This document shows positions 1-12,020 of a stretch of 64,000 nucleotides of DNA, in pieces. The notes under the pieces were generated by a model, which was not told where the DNA came from, did not search any database, and worked only from the letters and a program-made list of their open reading frames with translations. Each line of letters begins with the position of its first letter. Position 1 is the first letter of the stretch. The stretch covers positions 920,948 to 984,947 of the forward strand of contig JADCRB010000057.1 in NCBI GenBank assembly GCA_021464245.1, in the 5' to 3' direction. Position numbers and translations under genes: made by a program. This DNA comes from Carallia brachiata. Its lineage: Eukaryota; Streptophyta; Magnoliopsida; Malpighiales; Rhizophoraceae.

Positions 1-1685
1 GACAGAAAAGAATAGGGTTAATATGGTAAAAAAAAAAGTCAACTTTATCTGTCCTAACAAATTTAACATTAACTTTAAAAATAACATTTTATCATTTTAA
101 AATTTTTTGAACTAAATTTGTCTATTTCAATGATATAACAATTATACACGTCACTAGATATTGATATGTATGATTGTCATATCATCGAGACATTTTATGA
201 ACAAGTTATTTAAACAGATAGATTCTGTTCATATGATACTACAACATGTTAGTTCTCTTTTATTTGCATTGGCCATAAGTTGTTTTTGCTTTTATTTTTT
301 CAGATATTAGTTCTCCTTTTGCTTCCATAGTGCACATGGCATCAATATATGCATTTCATTAAATCCACATATGCATTTCATTAAATTCATGGCACTATAA
401 CGATGATCTACCTACTTGCAATATACCTTATTTTTCGTTCACAACAAACGAGTATATAGAGAATCTGTGGAAAATCAATCTCAATACTTAAAGCGGCAGG
501 GTTCCAACAGATTTTTAACCAACAAAACAGGGAACTGAAAAAAAAAAAAATCTACTTTCAATCCACTATATTTCGAAATTGAAATGCTATCCAACCTCAC
601 TTCAAGGTTTCTACAAGTAATCACAACAGACTAGATGTAGATCCATAAGGAAGGAAAACATCAAAGGAAAAGTAAATGGAGAAACTAGGAATGAAAGAAA
701 GCCGAAAACTCAAGGCAAAAAAAATTATTAAAAAAAAGAAAAAGCAGAGGCCATACTGAAAAATTATAAAAGCTACTAAAACAGAACAGACAGCCTAAAA
801 CCAAACTCCTTGGCAGTGTAGATAAATGGAGCTAACCCCCTATAAGAAGACATCCATTGGAAACAACATTGAACTCTAAAAAGCCTGTCCTGCCTTGCCA
901 ATGTCTGGTCAATCTCAAGACTATTTCTCCATCAAAAATAGGACTGTTGGGCCCTCAAAGCAGAAACTAGCAAGTGAGCACTGCAACATGGACCGCGGCA
1001 AAAGGATGGATTGCCAGAACTTAGTCCTGTATTCTATGCTCATGCAAAGATTTGTGATTAAACTTGTACATTTTAGAGACCTTGACCGCGGTTCATAGTC
1101 AAAGCTAACAACCATTTGCAATCCCATTTGCAATAATCTTGCTCTCTGATGATGCAACTGAATTAGTTAGTGCCTTTGAAGCATCGCCGGTTTTTGTAAC
1201 CAACCCATTCTCTGGAAACTTAAGGTGCGTTTGGTACGCAGATTATATAATATAGTATAGGATAATATAGGTTAATAAGATAGATTAAATTACTAATTTA
1301 AATTATGTTTAGATAATATCAAATAGTATAAAATAATTATTTTATTTAGTATTTAGATGATATGAAATAGAATAATATAATATATGAAAATGACTTTTTT
1401 TTTCCTTAAAAATAATTGATTTATATTTATTATTAATTTTAACATTTTTATAACAAATAATTAAAATTAAGTAATAAAATTAATATTTATTTTATATATT
1501 ATTGTACATTACACTCTTTATAAATTTTTAATTTTATATAAAATATTTTTAAAATTAAGCATTAATTTTTTTATATAAAATAAATTTCATGATATAAAAA
1601 AAAATTGGATTAACATTTTTTTTAATTTTTTAAGGAAAAAAGTTAAATAAATTTTAAGGTATAAATTTTCAAATTTATAGAAAAT

Positions 1686-1689
<4 letters not shown>

Positions 1690-1717
<28 letters not shown>

Positions 1718-1950
1718 TGAGTGAGTGAGGAGAGAGAAAGGAAGGAAGGGAGGAAGGATGAGAGAGGGAGGAGGGAGAAGAGAGAAAGGGAAACGAGAGA
1801 AATGAGGAGTGAGAGAGAGGAGGAAGGAGAGAGAGAGAGAGACGAAGAGTGAGAGAGAAAGGAGGGAGAAGAGAGAAAGGAAAGAGGGAGGAATGAGAAA
1901 GGAAAGATAGAGTAGAGAAGTGAGAGAGAGAGAGGAAAAAGGAGAGAGAT
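1690..1950 (+). repeat. Long GA-rich polypurine tract
   Basis: About 260 bases are almost entirely A and G, beginning with a (GA)n run and degrading into GGA/GAAAG motifs with occasional T. Polypurine-polypyrimidine runs of this length can adopt triplex structure and GA repeats can bind GAGA-type factors; neither role is shown here. It lies inside DNA inserted into a pseudogene, so a neutral microsatellite origin is most likely. Confidence 0.85.
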
Positions 1951-2147
1951 TAATTTTTTTAATTTTATATTAATTTTTTAAAAATATTTAAAATTTATTT
2001 TAATTAACAAGATATTTTACTAAATATACAATTTATTAACACTTACTCATAAAATTAGATAAACTAACTTATAAGACTAAAAAAGATAGTACTATCTTAT
2101 ATTTATAAGATAATAAGTTTATACTAATTTATCTTATATTTATTATG

Positions 2148-2705
2148 AGCCTGTTTAGTTTATCTGTTGTTTATTGTTGTTGTTGTTACTGATTATTAAT
2201 TATTATTACTAATTATTAAAATAAAATTATAATATTTGATTAAATTGATATTTTCGATTTACTATTTAATAATAAAATAATTATTTTGTTTATCATATTT
2301 TAATTTTATTATAATAAATTAAATTTACTGTAAGTGTCCTTTTTATTATTTGTTTTTATGCTTTTGATGCACTCTCCTCTTCGCCTTTTTTCTTTTTCTT
2401 TTTTAAATTATTATCGATTATTTAGTTTATTTTTCTGCACACATGCACAACACGTGTGGGCTGGATTGTTCAGTTGGAACACTTTGGAGAAGGGTGTGAG
2501 TGACACGTGGATGACCGCGATGTTGCTGGGCACGGACTTGAAAAAGATACGCCGCTCAAATTAAGCGGACAGTAGCGAGAATGAAAAAAGGTTGGGAGTA
2601 TTTTAGTCCAAATAAAATTTATCAATGGATCTAAAATGTAATTTCAACTGAGATTCGGAGTGTTTTTTCAGTAATCAATATCTTTTAAAAAAATTTATCA
2701 AACAC
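2148..2705 (-). mobile_element. MITE-like segment, Tourist/Harbinger-type ends, reverse orientation
   Basis: The left end GAGCCTGTTTAGTTTATCTG resembles the right terminus of the MITE at 32483-33218. The right end ATTTATCAAACACCCCC is the complement of that family's left terminus (GGGGGTGTTTG). The interior near the left end shares the GTTACTGATTATTAATTATT-like stretch with the other copies, but the middle differs. No matching target duplication was found, so the boundaries are approximate. Confidence 0.45.
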
Positions 2706-3987
2706 CCCCTCCTTTATTTTTTAAAATCAAAAAATAAATATATCCCTCTAAAAATTACAAAGACCTCTAGCATTAAGTCACTAAACATAAGCTAAAATAA
2801 AATAATTGACTTCTAACTTATACTATTCTATCCCTCTAACAGTTTGCTTGCTCACATCAGACATAGTATTTAGTGTTATATGTGATTGTCAGAAATAGAA
2901 AAACATTGCCATTAACATTTAAATGATAAACAGATTCCCAAAAGGAAAAGTTCAATGCGAAATAATAAAACAAATGGCGATGGTAGCATAAGACCAAGTT
3001 TCAGACAAGATACGCAGCAGTTACACTAGAAGATATTTCATAATGAAGCCTTGCCTGCTTCTGGAACTGCTGTTGCTTGGTTTTCTGCCTTGATTATCTT
3101 CTCTCGCTTCTCATAAAAACCCAAAATCGTCCAAAATGCATGTTTTGCGAGTGATCCTCAAATATTTTGATCATTTTAAGCCCCTGCTCTACCTTCACCT
3201 GCAAACATTATACTTGATGCTTTTATGGACATCATCCTCACTATACGATTTGATGATGAAAAACTTGGCATCAGTGTACTCCTCAGGGAAATCTGCTTTG
3301 TTGTACTTTTCCCTGTCCGGAAGCAGGGTCACCTCATCCTCCTCGCCGGCAGTCTCACCAGCTGGTGGATTCTGCACCTTGACCACTGCTGACACTGGTG
3401 CAAAAACTTTTTGGTTCTTAAAACCCTTGGCCCTAGGTCCTCTGTAGAGCTCATTCAGGCCATCAACATTTTCATTTTGGAGACCGAAATAACCATAGGC
3501 CCGACCCCTGGGTTTATATTTACTGTCAACAGCCAACTGAATCATAGCCACCAGATCCAAAACCCACACCAGATCTAAAGGAGTTCCCATACTGACCATA
3601 CAACTTATTTGGGCACATCCTGTTCATAAGCCCCTGGGCTGATCCAATGCCAGATATGGGACCAGGAGACATGGGACCAGGGTGGTGCAAACCCTACAGA
3701 TTTGAGGTAAACAAACACACAAATTGGTTATTTGGGAAAAGTTTAAGCGCCCCACCCGTTTAAGCCTGATCAACATCTAAAAAGTGAAAAGTATTTAATT
3801 TTAAATAATAACAGTTATATTTTTAATAAAACTTTTTTATTATTTTATTTTTGTTACTTAAAGTATGAATATTATTATTAAAAATTACAATCTTATTACT
3901 TTCAAGATAATTTCTAGAGCTAAAAAATAAGGCATTAAAACCGTGCTCTGGTTATTTATACCCAAAAAGTGAATATATAAAACTTTA

Positions 3988-4732
3988 GGGGGGCGTTTGG
4001 ATAAACTTTTAGAGGAAAGTATTTGTATTTCATTTTCAAAAATAAAAGAGATAAATATTTATTAAATTTTTTTGTCCTGCCATTTAATTCTTTTTATTTC
4101 TTTATACAACTTCCTAACAACAGTTGATTGAAAAATAGTTTAAAATTACTTTTTACTTCTTTTAGGGTTACTTTTCACTTTTTAATAATAATAATAATAA
4201 TTTATATAGATTAAATTACCTTTATAGAATATTTATATAATTTTCTTATTATTTTTTTACTTGTCGAATTAGATATATTAATTTATTTCATTAATATTTA
4301 TATAAGCACAGTATTATGTTTTTAACTATTCTTAAATAATACATTTTTACTTCAATTTTATTTAATATTGACATTTATAAAAAAATCTCAAACATTATAT
4401 TTTTTACCATATAGTAAAAAATTAATTTTTTGAAAAAAGTTAAAATTAAGTAGAAAAATTCTCAATATTATTTATTGAATATTATTTTAAAAATACAAAA
4501 TTATAAAATATAAAAATAAATTTTTCAATATGATATATACACATGAATTAGATCTCTAAATTATATATTTCATTATTTAACAATAACAGTAAGTAAAAAA
4601 TTAATCAAATATTTCATTAATTTTATCAGTAATTAGTAACAGAAAATAAAAATTAACAATAAACAATCAGTAACAGCAATTAGTAATAATAATCAATAAT
4701 AATAATGTTTAATAAATAATTCAAATAGACTC
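3988..4732 (+). mobile_element. Tourist-like MITE, 745 bp, TSD TTA
   Basis: It starts GGGGGGCGTTTGG and ends with the degenerate complement (CAAATAGACTC). It is flanked on both sides by TTA (3985-3987 and 4733-4735), a classical 3-bp PIF/Harbinger target duplication. It aligns over most of its length with the element at 32483-33218 (shared CTTCCTAACA, TTACTTTTCACTTTTTAATA and AATTTATATAGA-like blocks). No coding capacity. It lies against an ECT exon fragment. Confidence 0.75.
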
Positions 4733-4857
4733 TTAATCGGGAGAGGCTGCCTGATTGGGAGCGAAGGGCTCGTTAGCAGGAGTAAGTGGCTGAAAGTAGG
4801 GAGAGGAAGCTGCTTGTGAATATTGGCCATATGGGGCATATCCGTAACCATTGTGAT

Positions 4858-7010
4858 TGATATGAATTATCCAAGAGTAACATTTGCATCCCTAATAGCC
4901 TAAGTAATTCATGACTAGCAAGCACCAATAATGTCTTGTTTTTTTTTCGATTACGTGAAAATCTGAAAGACTAATAGACTATGAAAAGATAATAGAGTTA
5001 ATATGAGTCAAATATAAGACTAAAAAGTCCTTAAAAAATATTCTAATTGGTTGTGCTATTTTTTTTAACCGTCTAATTGGTTGTAAATATAAGATATGAG
5101 TGATATCATCTTTACCTTCTCATAAAAATCCATATACTGCTCCATTGTCAAAAGTTCTATACTTTGCAAAGCAAATCTTCAAACTCTTACAAGGGATTGT
5201 CAAGTAATTCTCCTTGATGGTCCATTTACAAAATTCTATAACCAATAAGCAAAAGTGGAACGTTGTGCCAACCAAAAAAGAAAAAAAATAGCGGAACTAA
5301 AACCAAAGCCAAAATAATGCAAAGAATATTGTTAATAAATTGAATTCATAGGCGAATGCATTTGTCAAGTTGTGAGGGTAGCTTTTCTTTTATTTGTCCG
5401 AAGCAAAATACAAAAATTTATATTCTCTCGTCACACATATTTTTGTTTTGTCCTCATTAAATTTTTATTTTATCCCAATCGAATTTTAAGTTTCACTTAC
5501 ATCCTCATTTGTGAGCTTAAACAAAATTAATAAGCTAGAAAAAAATTAATTCAGTACCTATTTGTAGGCGTAAACAAAATTAATGGGCTACTTAACAAAC
5601 AAAGCATTAACATAATTTAAACTTTAGCCTAATTATAAACTTCAAATTAATTATTTTTCTATATTTTAAATTTAATTTCTTATTTTTTTAACTTATATAT
5701 GTGTGTTTGAAACAGAAAAAAATAAATAATCAAATGATCCTAAAATTTATCTTGAATGATGCAAGTAATTTGGCTCACCAACAAATTTTTTTTGTTCTAT
5801 TAAAGTTGCCAGAGTGTATGAGAGGAGAAATTATGTAGAAAAAATATAATATCTAAATTTTAGATATTACAATTGATAGCCACTGTTCCTAACTATTGGA
5901 GACATGCCTAATCTACAATTTTTTAATCAATCACCGCAAAAAAAAAAAACCAACAATAATGTATAAAGTTTAAAACAGTAAAACCGTAAAGCTCAGGCTT
6001 GTTCCACTGCGAAGTCCAGTAATACGACACCGTTCTTGCTTCCTTGCTCCTAAAAAAACGCTGCGACCGCCCTATCTTTTTTATTTTTTTTATTTTTTTC
6101 CTTTTTAATCTGTCTTTTTTTTTTTTTTTTTGTTACAAGTATAAATACCTGGTGGTTTGCGTAATATCCTCTCGCTCTCCCTGGAACAATCGATCAAAGA
6201 AAAGCATATTAGGGTTTCGAATTTCAAGCAAGTTTATTTATCTTCCCCTTTCTCTTTTTTCCTTTCATTTAAAAAAAAATTTTTTTTTCGTTGATTCAGT
6301 TATTTTGTTTCTTTGTTTCTAAATTCTCAAAATTCGACAGAATTGTGTTTGAGCGCAGTTACATGTTCCGAGTGAATTGTCCAGGGTTTTTTCTTAAGAA
6401 AAACTGCAACTGATATTTTTGAAACGAAAACTGATACTTTAAAAATATAAAAATAATAAGTATTTAAAAAATATTAATTTTTATTTTAAAAATATTAGTT
6501 CTAATTTCAATTAGGACAAAACTCTGGGACAAATTTACTTGGGACATCAACTTTTTTTCATTGTGTTTATAGACAAAGAAATTGTGTTTGGTTCCCGAGA
6601 AAATGGAAATAAATATCAAAATTAACATCACAGGCTTTCTGTTTTCTTCTTCTTCTTTTTTAATGAAAAACGGAAACCTTTATGGTCACTCACGCGGTGA
6701 GAATTCTTAGTGACGGTGAGCACGCACTGCAGTGATATGGAAGGTTATAAAAGATTGTATTGGACTGCGGGGAGCATGTGGGGAGCTAGCATGCAGCCAA
6801 ACTCTTCTTACGTGTCCACATAGTCAGTTTCTTTTTTTAAACATTTCTGAAGCAGCGGCGAGGGCAAAGACTCAATATCGTGTTGTGTATCTCAGAATCT
6901 AAAAATAGACGTATATTCACCTGCTTATATGTATGTTTTTTTTTTTTTTTGAAATTTTAATGCAGAAAATAAAAATTTAATTTCATAATTGTAGGAATTG
7001 AATTGTGATA
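4858..7010. promoter_or_regulatory. Divergent region between ECT copy 1 and the ELOF1 copy
   Basis: The gap separates minus-strand ECT and plus-strand ELOF1, so it would have held both promoters. The part around 6001-6060 (GTAATACGACACCGTTCTTG) is well conserved with ~31912-31980 in the other block. Long pyrimidine runs follow at 6068-6130 and 6240-6290, and a small foldback MITE relic lies at ~6372-6543. Near 6840-6900 (GCAGCGGCGAGGGCAAAGAC) a 5' UTR is plausible. No TATA box can be assigned with confidence. Confidence 0.4.
6372..6543. mobile_element. Small foldback MITE relic (family of three)
   Basis: An imperfect inverted repeat carries arms with a TGTCC-GGGTTTT-like core, then GCAACTGATATTTTTGAAACG. 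The same arrangement recurs at ~32044-32215 and ~50775-50942. The arms are complementary across an A+T-rich centre. Noncoding and too decayed to name a superfamily. Confidence 0.5.
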
Positions 7011-7735
7011 ATGGGAAAGAGGAAGTCTAGAGCGAAGCCACCGCCAAAGAAAAGAATGGACAAGCTTGATACTGTCTTCAGTTGTCCCTTCTGCAATCAT
7101 GGCACTAGTGTTGAGTGCCGCATGTAAGTTTACATTATTGTTGGTTTATTTGTTTGAATGTTTTCTGTTCTTTCATCGAATTGTTAGTTGCGAAGGCATG
7201 TGCAACACCCCCACATGATAATTTGATATCAATATGATCATCAACATATGACCCAATTGACCCATTGTATGTATGTATCGCGTAAGGTTATCAATTTTAG
7301 ACCAAGGCAGGTCAAAAATGTGGGATTTTGATAGATTATAGCCTTAGTTGCTGAAAATACCAAGTGAATAGTTGCCTGGCGAGAGTCTGATTATTGTTTA
7401 GGAAAGTGATTTTGAGTATTTGTACATCGGACGTCTATTTCTATTGATAATATAGACCATTTTTTTCCAGTGATATGAAGCTCTTGATTGGTGAAGCCTC
7501 ATGCAGGATATGCCAAGAGAGCTTCACCACACCTGTAACAGGTATTTCATGTGGCGCCCCCCACTTTCTCTGGAATGTTAGTTTTCCGCAAAACAAACGA
7601 ACCCTAAATCTCTCCCATCTCTCTCTCTCTCTCTCATTCTTATTAAATGTTGTGAATGCAGATATAGTGAATGGATTGATGAATGTGAACGAGCCAACAA
7701 TCTTGATGACGATAGTGCCCGAATTGAAGGCGTGA
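7011..7735 (+). pseudogene. Transcription elongation factor 1 (ELOF1/Elf1) copy with altered C-terminus
   Basis: ELOF1 is a small zinc-ribbon protein that travels with RNA polymerase II. Exon 1 (7011-7123) and exon 2 (7471-7541) join in phase to give a near-perfect family N-terminus: [20 protein letters not shown], then CPFC and CRIC, placing the zinc cysteines at residues 25, 28, 49 and 52. The family next has a short ALTEPIDI-like stretch before IYSEWIDECE. Here that stretch is absent and exon 2 ends at ACAG/GTATTT. Joining to the acceptor at 7661/7662 puts exon 3 one base out of frame and ends at TGA 7733-7735, for 85 residues with about 24 aberrant ones. The ancestral frame (YSEWIDECERANNLDDD) still lies unused in exon 3. 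The zinc ribbon is whole, so a truncated protein is possible, but I read it as a decaying duplicate. Confidence 0.75.
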
Positions 7736-7939
7736 TGCCTAGACGAGTACCGGTATATGATGGCAAGATCATATGTATCTTGTAAGGCTTCCTCAGGTTT
7801 CCATTTGTTTCGGCTTTGGGGTTGATCTGGAGAAGCAGATACAGGGCATTTGACTGTATGAAAATCAGATCATGTGTATCTTTAAGGCTTCCTTAGTTTT
7901 TTATTTGTTTCTGCTTTGGGCATGAAAGCCTTTGTTTCG
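7736..7939 (+). repeat. Imperfect direct repeat in the ELOF1 3' region
   Basis: The block ATCATATGTATCTTGTAAGGCTT with a following TTTCGGCTTTGGG-like tract (~7766-7822) recurs in altered form at ~7868-7921 (ATCATGTGTATCTTTAAGG, TTTCTGCTTTGGG). It looks like a local tandem duplication within the 3' UTR or flank. No coding signal. Confidence 0.5.
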
Positions 7940-9062
7940 GCTTTGGGCTTGAAAGGCATATTAGTTACTGTATATATGCTAATACGATACAATATCGTAG
8001 AGAGCAGCCTAATAGCTGCAACTACAAAAGGGATTGCAGGCAACAACCCACGACAGAGAAATCCAACGACACAAAATTGTGCCTGGAGGTCCGGATTTTG
8101 TCATTCTCGTAAATCTTAGAAACGAGACCGTAGATGATCATTTTTATACTTGCAAAATATGTGCGTATAGCATTCTCACTTTTTAGGATTTTTATATTTC
8201 TCAACTGTTTTCCCTAAATGATTTTCATATTATTGTTTACATTATTCTTGGAAAAAATAAAAATAAAAAGCCACCCAAACTATCCAAAAAAAAAAAAAGG
8301 CCAAGGAGAGAGTGGAAAAGAAAAGAAGCAGAAGTAAAAGCGGTATTATACAACGTAAGGTGGTAATCTGATTAGTTGTTCGGTGTGTTTTTTATTGTAT
8401 TAGCCCAAGTTCAAGTTTTAGTAGTAGCGGTTATTATGCCAAATTTGAGTCCCAGAGGCAAGACTTATCATGTCAAAATATCTGTGTTTTGCATGTCGCC
8501 TGATTTTAAATTCGTTAACGACGAGGTCGAACGTATAAGAGGTCTATTCAGACCTAATAATAGTTGGGTGGTGAATTTTTTTTACAAGGGAGATTGAATG
8601 AAAATGACAACGAGTGATTCGCAGCCTTAATTCACAGATGTGATAACTTACATATTAGTGATACACTTTTTTTTCTGTTTAAAAAAAGGCAACATAAACA
8701 GAAAAAGAGAGAAGAGGAGAATCTAAATGTTAATTTAAGTAGTTATCAATTTTGTTAGTTAAAAGTGTAGTTGAGAGTTCAAATTTTATTGTACTGTTCT
8801 CCCTTCACTCTTTTATGAGTTTAACTGTTCTCCAAAAAAAAAAAAAAAAAAAAGAGAGAGATGAGAAGAGAGAGAAAGGAAAAAAAAAGTACAATAACAA
8901 TGTCAAAAAACACCTCTTAGAGTTAACATTATAAATATTAAAATATTTTATCGACCAATAACTTTTTTGTTTTATTTTCAAATCAATCGATAGTAGTTTG
9001 AATAGTAAAAATAGTAACAAGTTACACTTCTAATCAATTGGTTTTAGGACTTTTATCAACAA
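7940..9062 (+). repeat. ELOF1 3' flank, duplicated near 19.5-21.5 kb
   Basis: From GCTTTGGGCTTGAAAGGC through GAGAGCAGCCTAATAGCTGC to TTTTATCAACAA this flank is repeated at 19500-20168 and 21299-21545, the second copy being split by a LINE. The shared stretch includes GGGATTGCAGGCAAC and TCTTAGAAACGAGACC. No convincing gene is present. A 20-bp poly(A) run with GAGA repeats at ~8835-8860 is shared in reduced form at ~21350. Confidence 0.75.
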
Positions 9063-10164
9063 GGGCACTATTACCTGTCCGGAATAATTTTCCGTAAGAA
9101 TTGCCCGATCCTACCTGGACATGGGGTCCACTAATTAAAAAATTAATTTAAACTAAAAAAGAGAAAATTTGGGTTATCGTTTTTTTGTTAGTGTAGTTTG
9201 AATTTTGAAATTTGAATTTGAAAAAAAATTCGTGAAAGGTCTTTATTACTAAACCAAAAGCAAAACCTTATCTGAATTTTATTTGTGCCATAAGCTTTTA
9301 GCCGATGAGAGAAAGAAAATTGGATATCTTAGACGGCAAAGCAAGAGTTGGTGGTCGGAAGCGGTGGTATAATCTAGTGTTGGGCATAATCTGGTGTTGT
9401 TGCATGAAAGCATGTTTGACGGCAGAGGATAAGTTTTTGTTGAAGCGAAATTTGTGTTGTGGTTCGTTGTTTGTTTGCAAACTCAAATTTTGAGCGCAGT
9501 TATCAAAGCTTTTAGAGCAGAAAACTCATTTGCTGTCGAGGACTCATGGACTGAAAGGCAGGGGCTGTCCTGAAGGTAATTTTTTTTTTTAGGTTGCATA
9601 AGATTGGTTGACCAGACAAGATCAATTCAATTTTTATTTTTTTGGAAGGTAAAATATGTGTTGGCTGAGAAGGTATTTTGGATGGAAAAATTGAAGGTAT
9701 TTTCGTTGTTTAAGTGCAAATTTTTAACAAATTCTACTCAGCAAAATTAGTTGAATTTTAGAGGTTTTTGAGTTTTTAAACCTTTTTTACCTTTTTTTTT
9801 TTTTGTCCTGTTGGGATTTGGAGAGAATTGGTCATCATGGATTTAGATTTTCAGGCTCTTGTCAGTTTCAATCACAAAGTCCCTGACAATTTGACGGCAG
9901 CAAATAACCATAGAAATTTGTGTCATGGTTCATCGGTGGTGTTCAAATGCCATGTTGTTGGGGAGATATTAGAGATTTTGGAGTGAAAAATGCTTCAGTT
10001 GCCCAAGACTGATGGACTGAAATGCTGTGGCTTTTTTGAAGGTTTGTTCAATATCGCAAATTGGCCATGGTGAGATGGGTTTTCTGGTTTGATTTTTATT
10101 ATTTTTTGTTATATTTTCTTTGAAGGACTATAAAATTGGCAATAAATTGGATTTTTTTTTTTAG
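9063..10164. other. No confident gene; weak internal duplication
   Basis: Nothing here matches a family I know. Two stretches resemble each other, GACTCATGGACTGAAAGGCAG at ~9539 and GACTGATGGACTGAAATGCTG at ~10006, each followed by a TGAAGGT-like donor context. They could be duplicated remnants of upstream noncoding exons of the J-domain pseudogene that follows; this is speculative. Confidence 0.35.
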
Positions 10165-12020
10165 TATAAGTGCAACAATGGCATCTTGATAGGTGGATGA
10201 GCACACTTTCGCTTTTGGGTCAAGCCAAAAGGAAGTTCCAGAAAATCCAAGAAACCTACTATGGTAAAGTTTATTTAATAAAGTTATATTGTTAGAAAAC
10301 TGGTTGTAGTTTTGCTTTTTTGAATCAAAAGATTATTTTTGATTGCTTTTTTTTTATTATTTTTTTTTCTTTTCATTGAAAACTCTGTTATCAGACAAGA
10401 GCAAGAAAACTTTGTTTGATGCAGGATTATATGATCCTGAAGATGAGAAAGGTGAGGTGGTAGTTTGGTTTTATTGAATTTTTTTGATTTCTCTATTTTT
10501 TTCTGAAGTTTTGGATACTCATATATCTGGTACTGTTTTAGGGATTTTTTTTATTTTGTGCAAGAAATGATGTCTCTCATGGCGGAGGAGAGGAAAAAGG
10601 TATAACCAACCATGCTTTTATTTGTTAACCAATTGTGCTCTTATTTTGGTGACTTAAAGTTTCATCACACATTTTGATCCACTTGTAATATCTAAAACAG
10701 CATGAGAATTTAACAATTTGCCAACTTCACGAATTCATTGCAATATAATGAGAAAAATCAAAAAAGAAAAAAGAAAGTCCTCGTTTTGATAGCCTTTTGG
10801 TTCTTTAAAGAACATTTTAGAATGACATTTTCATTCTCTTGTATGTCAAAAGAGTAATAAAGTGTGGAATTTTCATGGGTTACGATTGTGTTCTGTAGTA
10901 AGCAAATCAAATACCACTTCATGTCTCATAATGCATAGGTGATTATCTTATTTACTATATTAAATTTCAAACATAGCAAACTCAAAGCTATAATTGAAAG
11001 AAGTTTTATTCTCTGTCCCAGGATTTCAACCATGTTGAAACATGAATTTAGCTTCTATAATTTAAAATATTTGTCATATTGTAAAGAAAAAAAAAATTGC
11101 AGTCAAGTACTCTAGACTTTGAAAAGTCCAAGTTTTGTTTTGATCCAATTCTTTTTTATTTTGAATGAGATATCAGGTCTAAAATTATTTTTCTAATTTT
11201 TGGAATCACCAACTAACAACGATCAATTATCCCAAGAACCAAGTTTCCTTTGTGGAAGTGAGACTTTTAAGAACCCTCATTTTAGGTGGTAGAGTGTTTT
11301 GAATTGGCATCAGGCCTTATTTATAATGCTTATGTTCTGTATGCTGTGATGAATTTTTGCTATCAATTTTTTAAAGTTGGTTTTTGAGTATTCGTCAATT
11401 AAACACATAGCCTTAGCCTTGCGTACAACACGAAGCTTTTCATAATAGGGTAAGAATTAGTATATTATCTTACACAAAAAGTATTCCTTATGTTTTAACT
11501 TATAATATGAGGAGGAAGATGATAACATAATGATAAATGGTGCAAAGCCTATAAAAAAAAAATGGTTGCTTTGGATATTATTACCTACTTATAATGTTGC
11601 ACGCAGAGTACTGCTGAAATATCCAACTTATTGAATATTCTTCTGTTCGAGATCCAAGTTTATATTATTAATTGTGCTACTATTTGGTAATTATGATAAT
11701 TTATGTTGGAGAGTGGTTGTTGGAATTTTGATTTGGTGAATATTTAGGCATCTTGTCAACAATTGTTGGTTATATCAACTGACTTAAGATATTGTTTAGT
11801 TATTGAAAATGCAGCATTTGGTTCATGCAGGATGAACATTACAACGTGGAGGAATTGAATACTATGCTACTAAGCATGGCACAAGGATTTAAATCTTCTT
11901 CGTGTGGTACTGGGAACCCCTTGTTTCTTGATGATCCTTGACACTCAAAAAGAATGCGATGTGACATGAGTTCAATAATTGGTAGTAGTCGCCAACATTT
12001 CAATCTAGCAGACTGGACTT
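10165..12020 (+). pseudogene. J-domain (DnaJ/HSP40) protein pseudogene
   Basis: Plant J-domain proteins stimulate HSP70 ATPase through an invariant His-Pro-Asp. Four exon-like pieces can be read: ~10165-10263 (WHLDRW...QAKRKFQKIQE), 10395-10451 (DKSKKTLFDAGLYDPEDEK), ~10554-10599 (FVQEMMSLMAEERKK) and 11831 onward (DEHYNVEELNTMLLSMAQGF). The order and spacing match the plant family in which the J domain is followed by a DAGLYDPEDE segment. The HPD motif reads HLD (codon CTT at 10185-10187), there is a TGA at 11939-11941 followed by family-like sequence in the same frame (HSKRMRCDMSS), and no first exon with the start of the J domain is visible. Dead or non-chaperone copy; the identification is strong, the exact boundaries are not. 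Confidence 0.7.

Larger units (their letters stand above)
1223..2845. repeat. Nest of inserted A+T-rich DNA in the ECT last exon
   Basis: The paralogous block reads straight through this point (last exon at ~29050-29110). Here the exon stops after GGAAACTTAA and resumes near TTGCTTGCTCACATCAG at ~2843. The insert starts GGTGCGTTTGGTACGCAG, contains long A+T runs, a polypurine tract and a reverse-oriented MITE-like segment. I could not match a right terminal repeat to its left end, so the first element may be truncated or interrupted. Confidence 0.65.
1105..4857 (-). pseudogene. ECT-type YTH-domain (m6A reader) gene, broken copy 1
   Basis: ECT proteins are cytoplasmic plant readers of N6-methyladenosine in mRNA. 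Recognisable pieces on the minus strand are an upstream exon part at ~4857-4741 (NGYGYAPYGQYS-like), the region before and into the YTH domain at ~3705-3195 (KYKPRGRAYGYFG; YTDAKFFIIKSYSEDDVHKS), the following exon at ~3198-3050, and the last exon end (ESKIIANGIANGC) with its stop at 1107-1105. The core YTH exons are missing: the frame passes from YNV directly into the exon that should follow two exons later. That later exon also lacks two bases relative to copy 2 and shifts frame. The last exon is split by inserted DNA at 1223-2845, and a MITE at 3988-4732 lies against the upstream exon. It cannot encode an m6A-binding pocket. Confidence 0.8.
1..6870. repeat. Segmental duplication, left copy (ECT/ELOF1 neighbourhood)
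   Basis: The order of sequence here is repeated at about 27865-32482. Shared landmarks are the opening stretch (AATAGGGTTAATATG at ~13 and ~27875), the 3' flank and last exon of an ECT/YTH gene (~480-1222 versus ~28310-29050), the YTH-region exons (~3195-3600 versus ~29960-30400), and the tract AGTCCAGTAATACGACACCG (~6014 and ~31926). The left copy is longer because of inserted A+T-rich DNA at 1223-2845 and a MITE at 3988-4732. It has lost the central YTH exons. In the right copy this block begins about 380 bp after the stop of an ankyrin/PGG gene, so another such gene may end just outside the left edge; that is inference. Confidence 0.85.

Noticed and set aside
895..1157. Open frames on both strands at 895-1157 and again at 28731-28993
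   Set aside because: They are conserved only because both blocks are duplicates; the real feature is the ECT last exon and 3' UTR on the minus strand.
9305..9493. Overlapping 62-codon frames on both strands
   Set aside because: No recognisable motif, no splice context and no conservation in the duplicated blocks.
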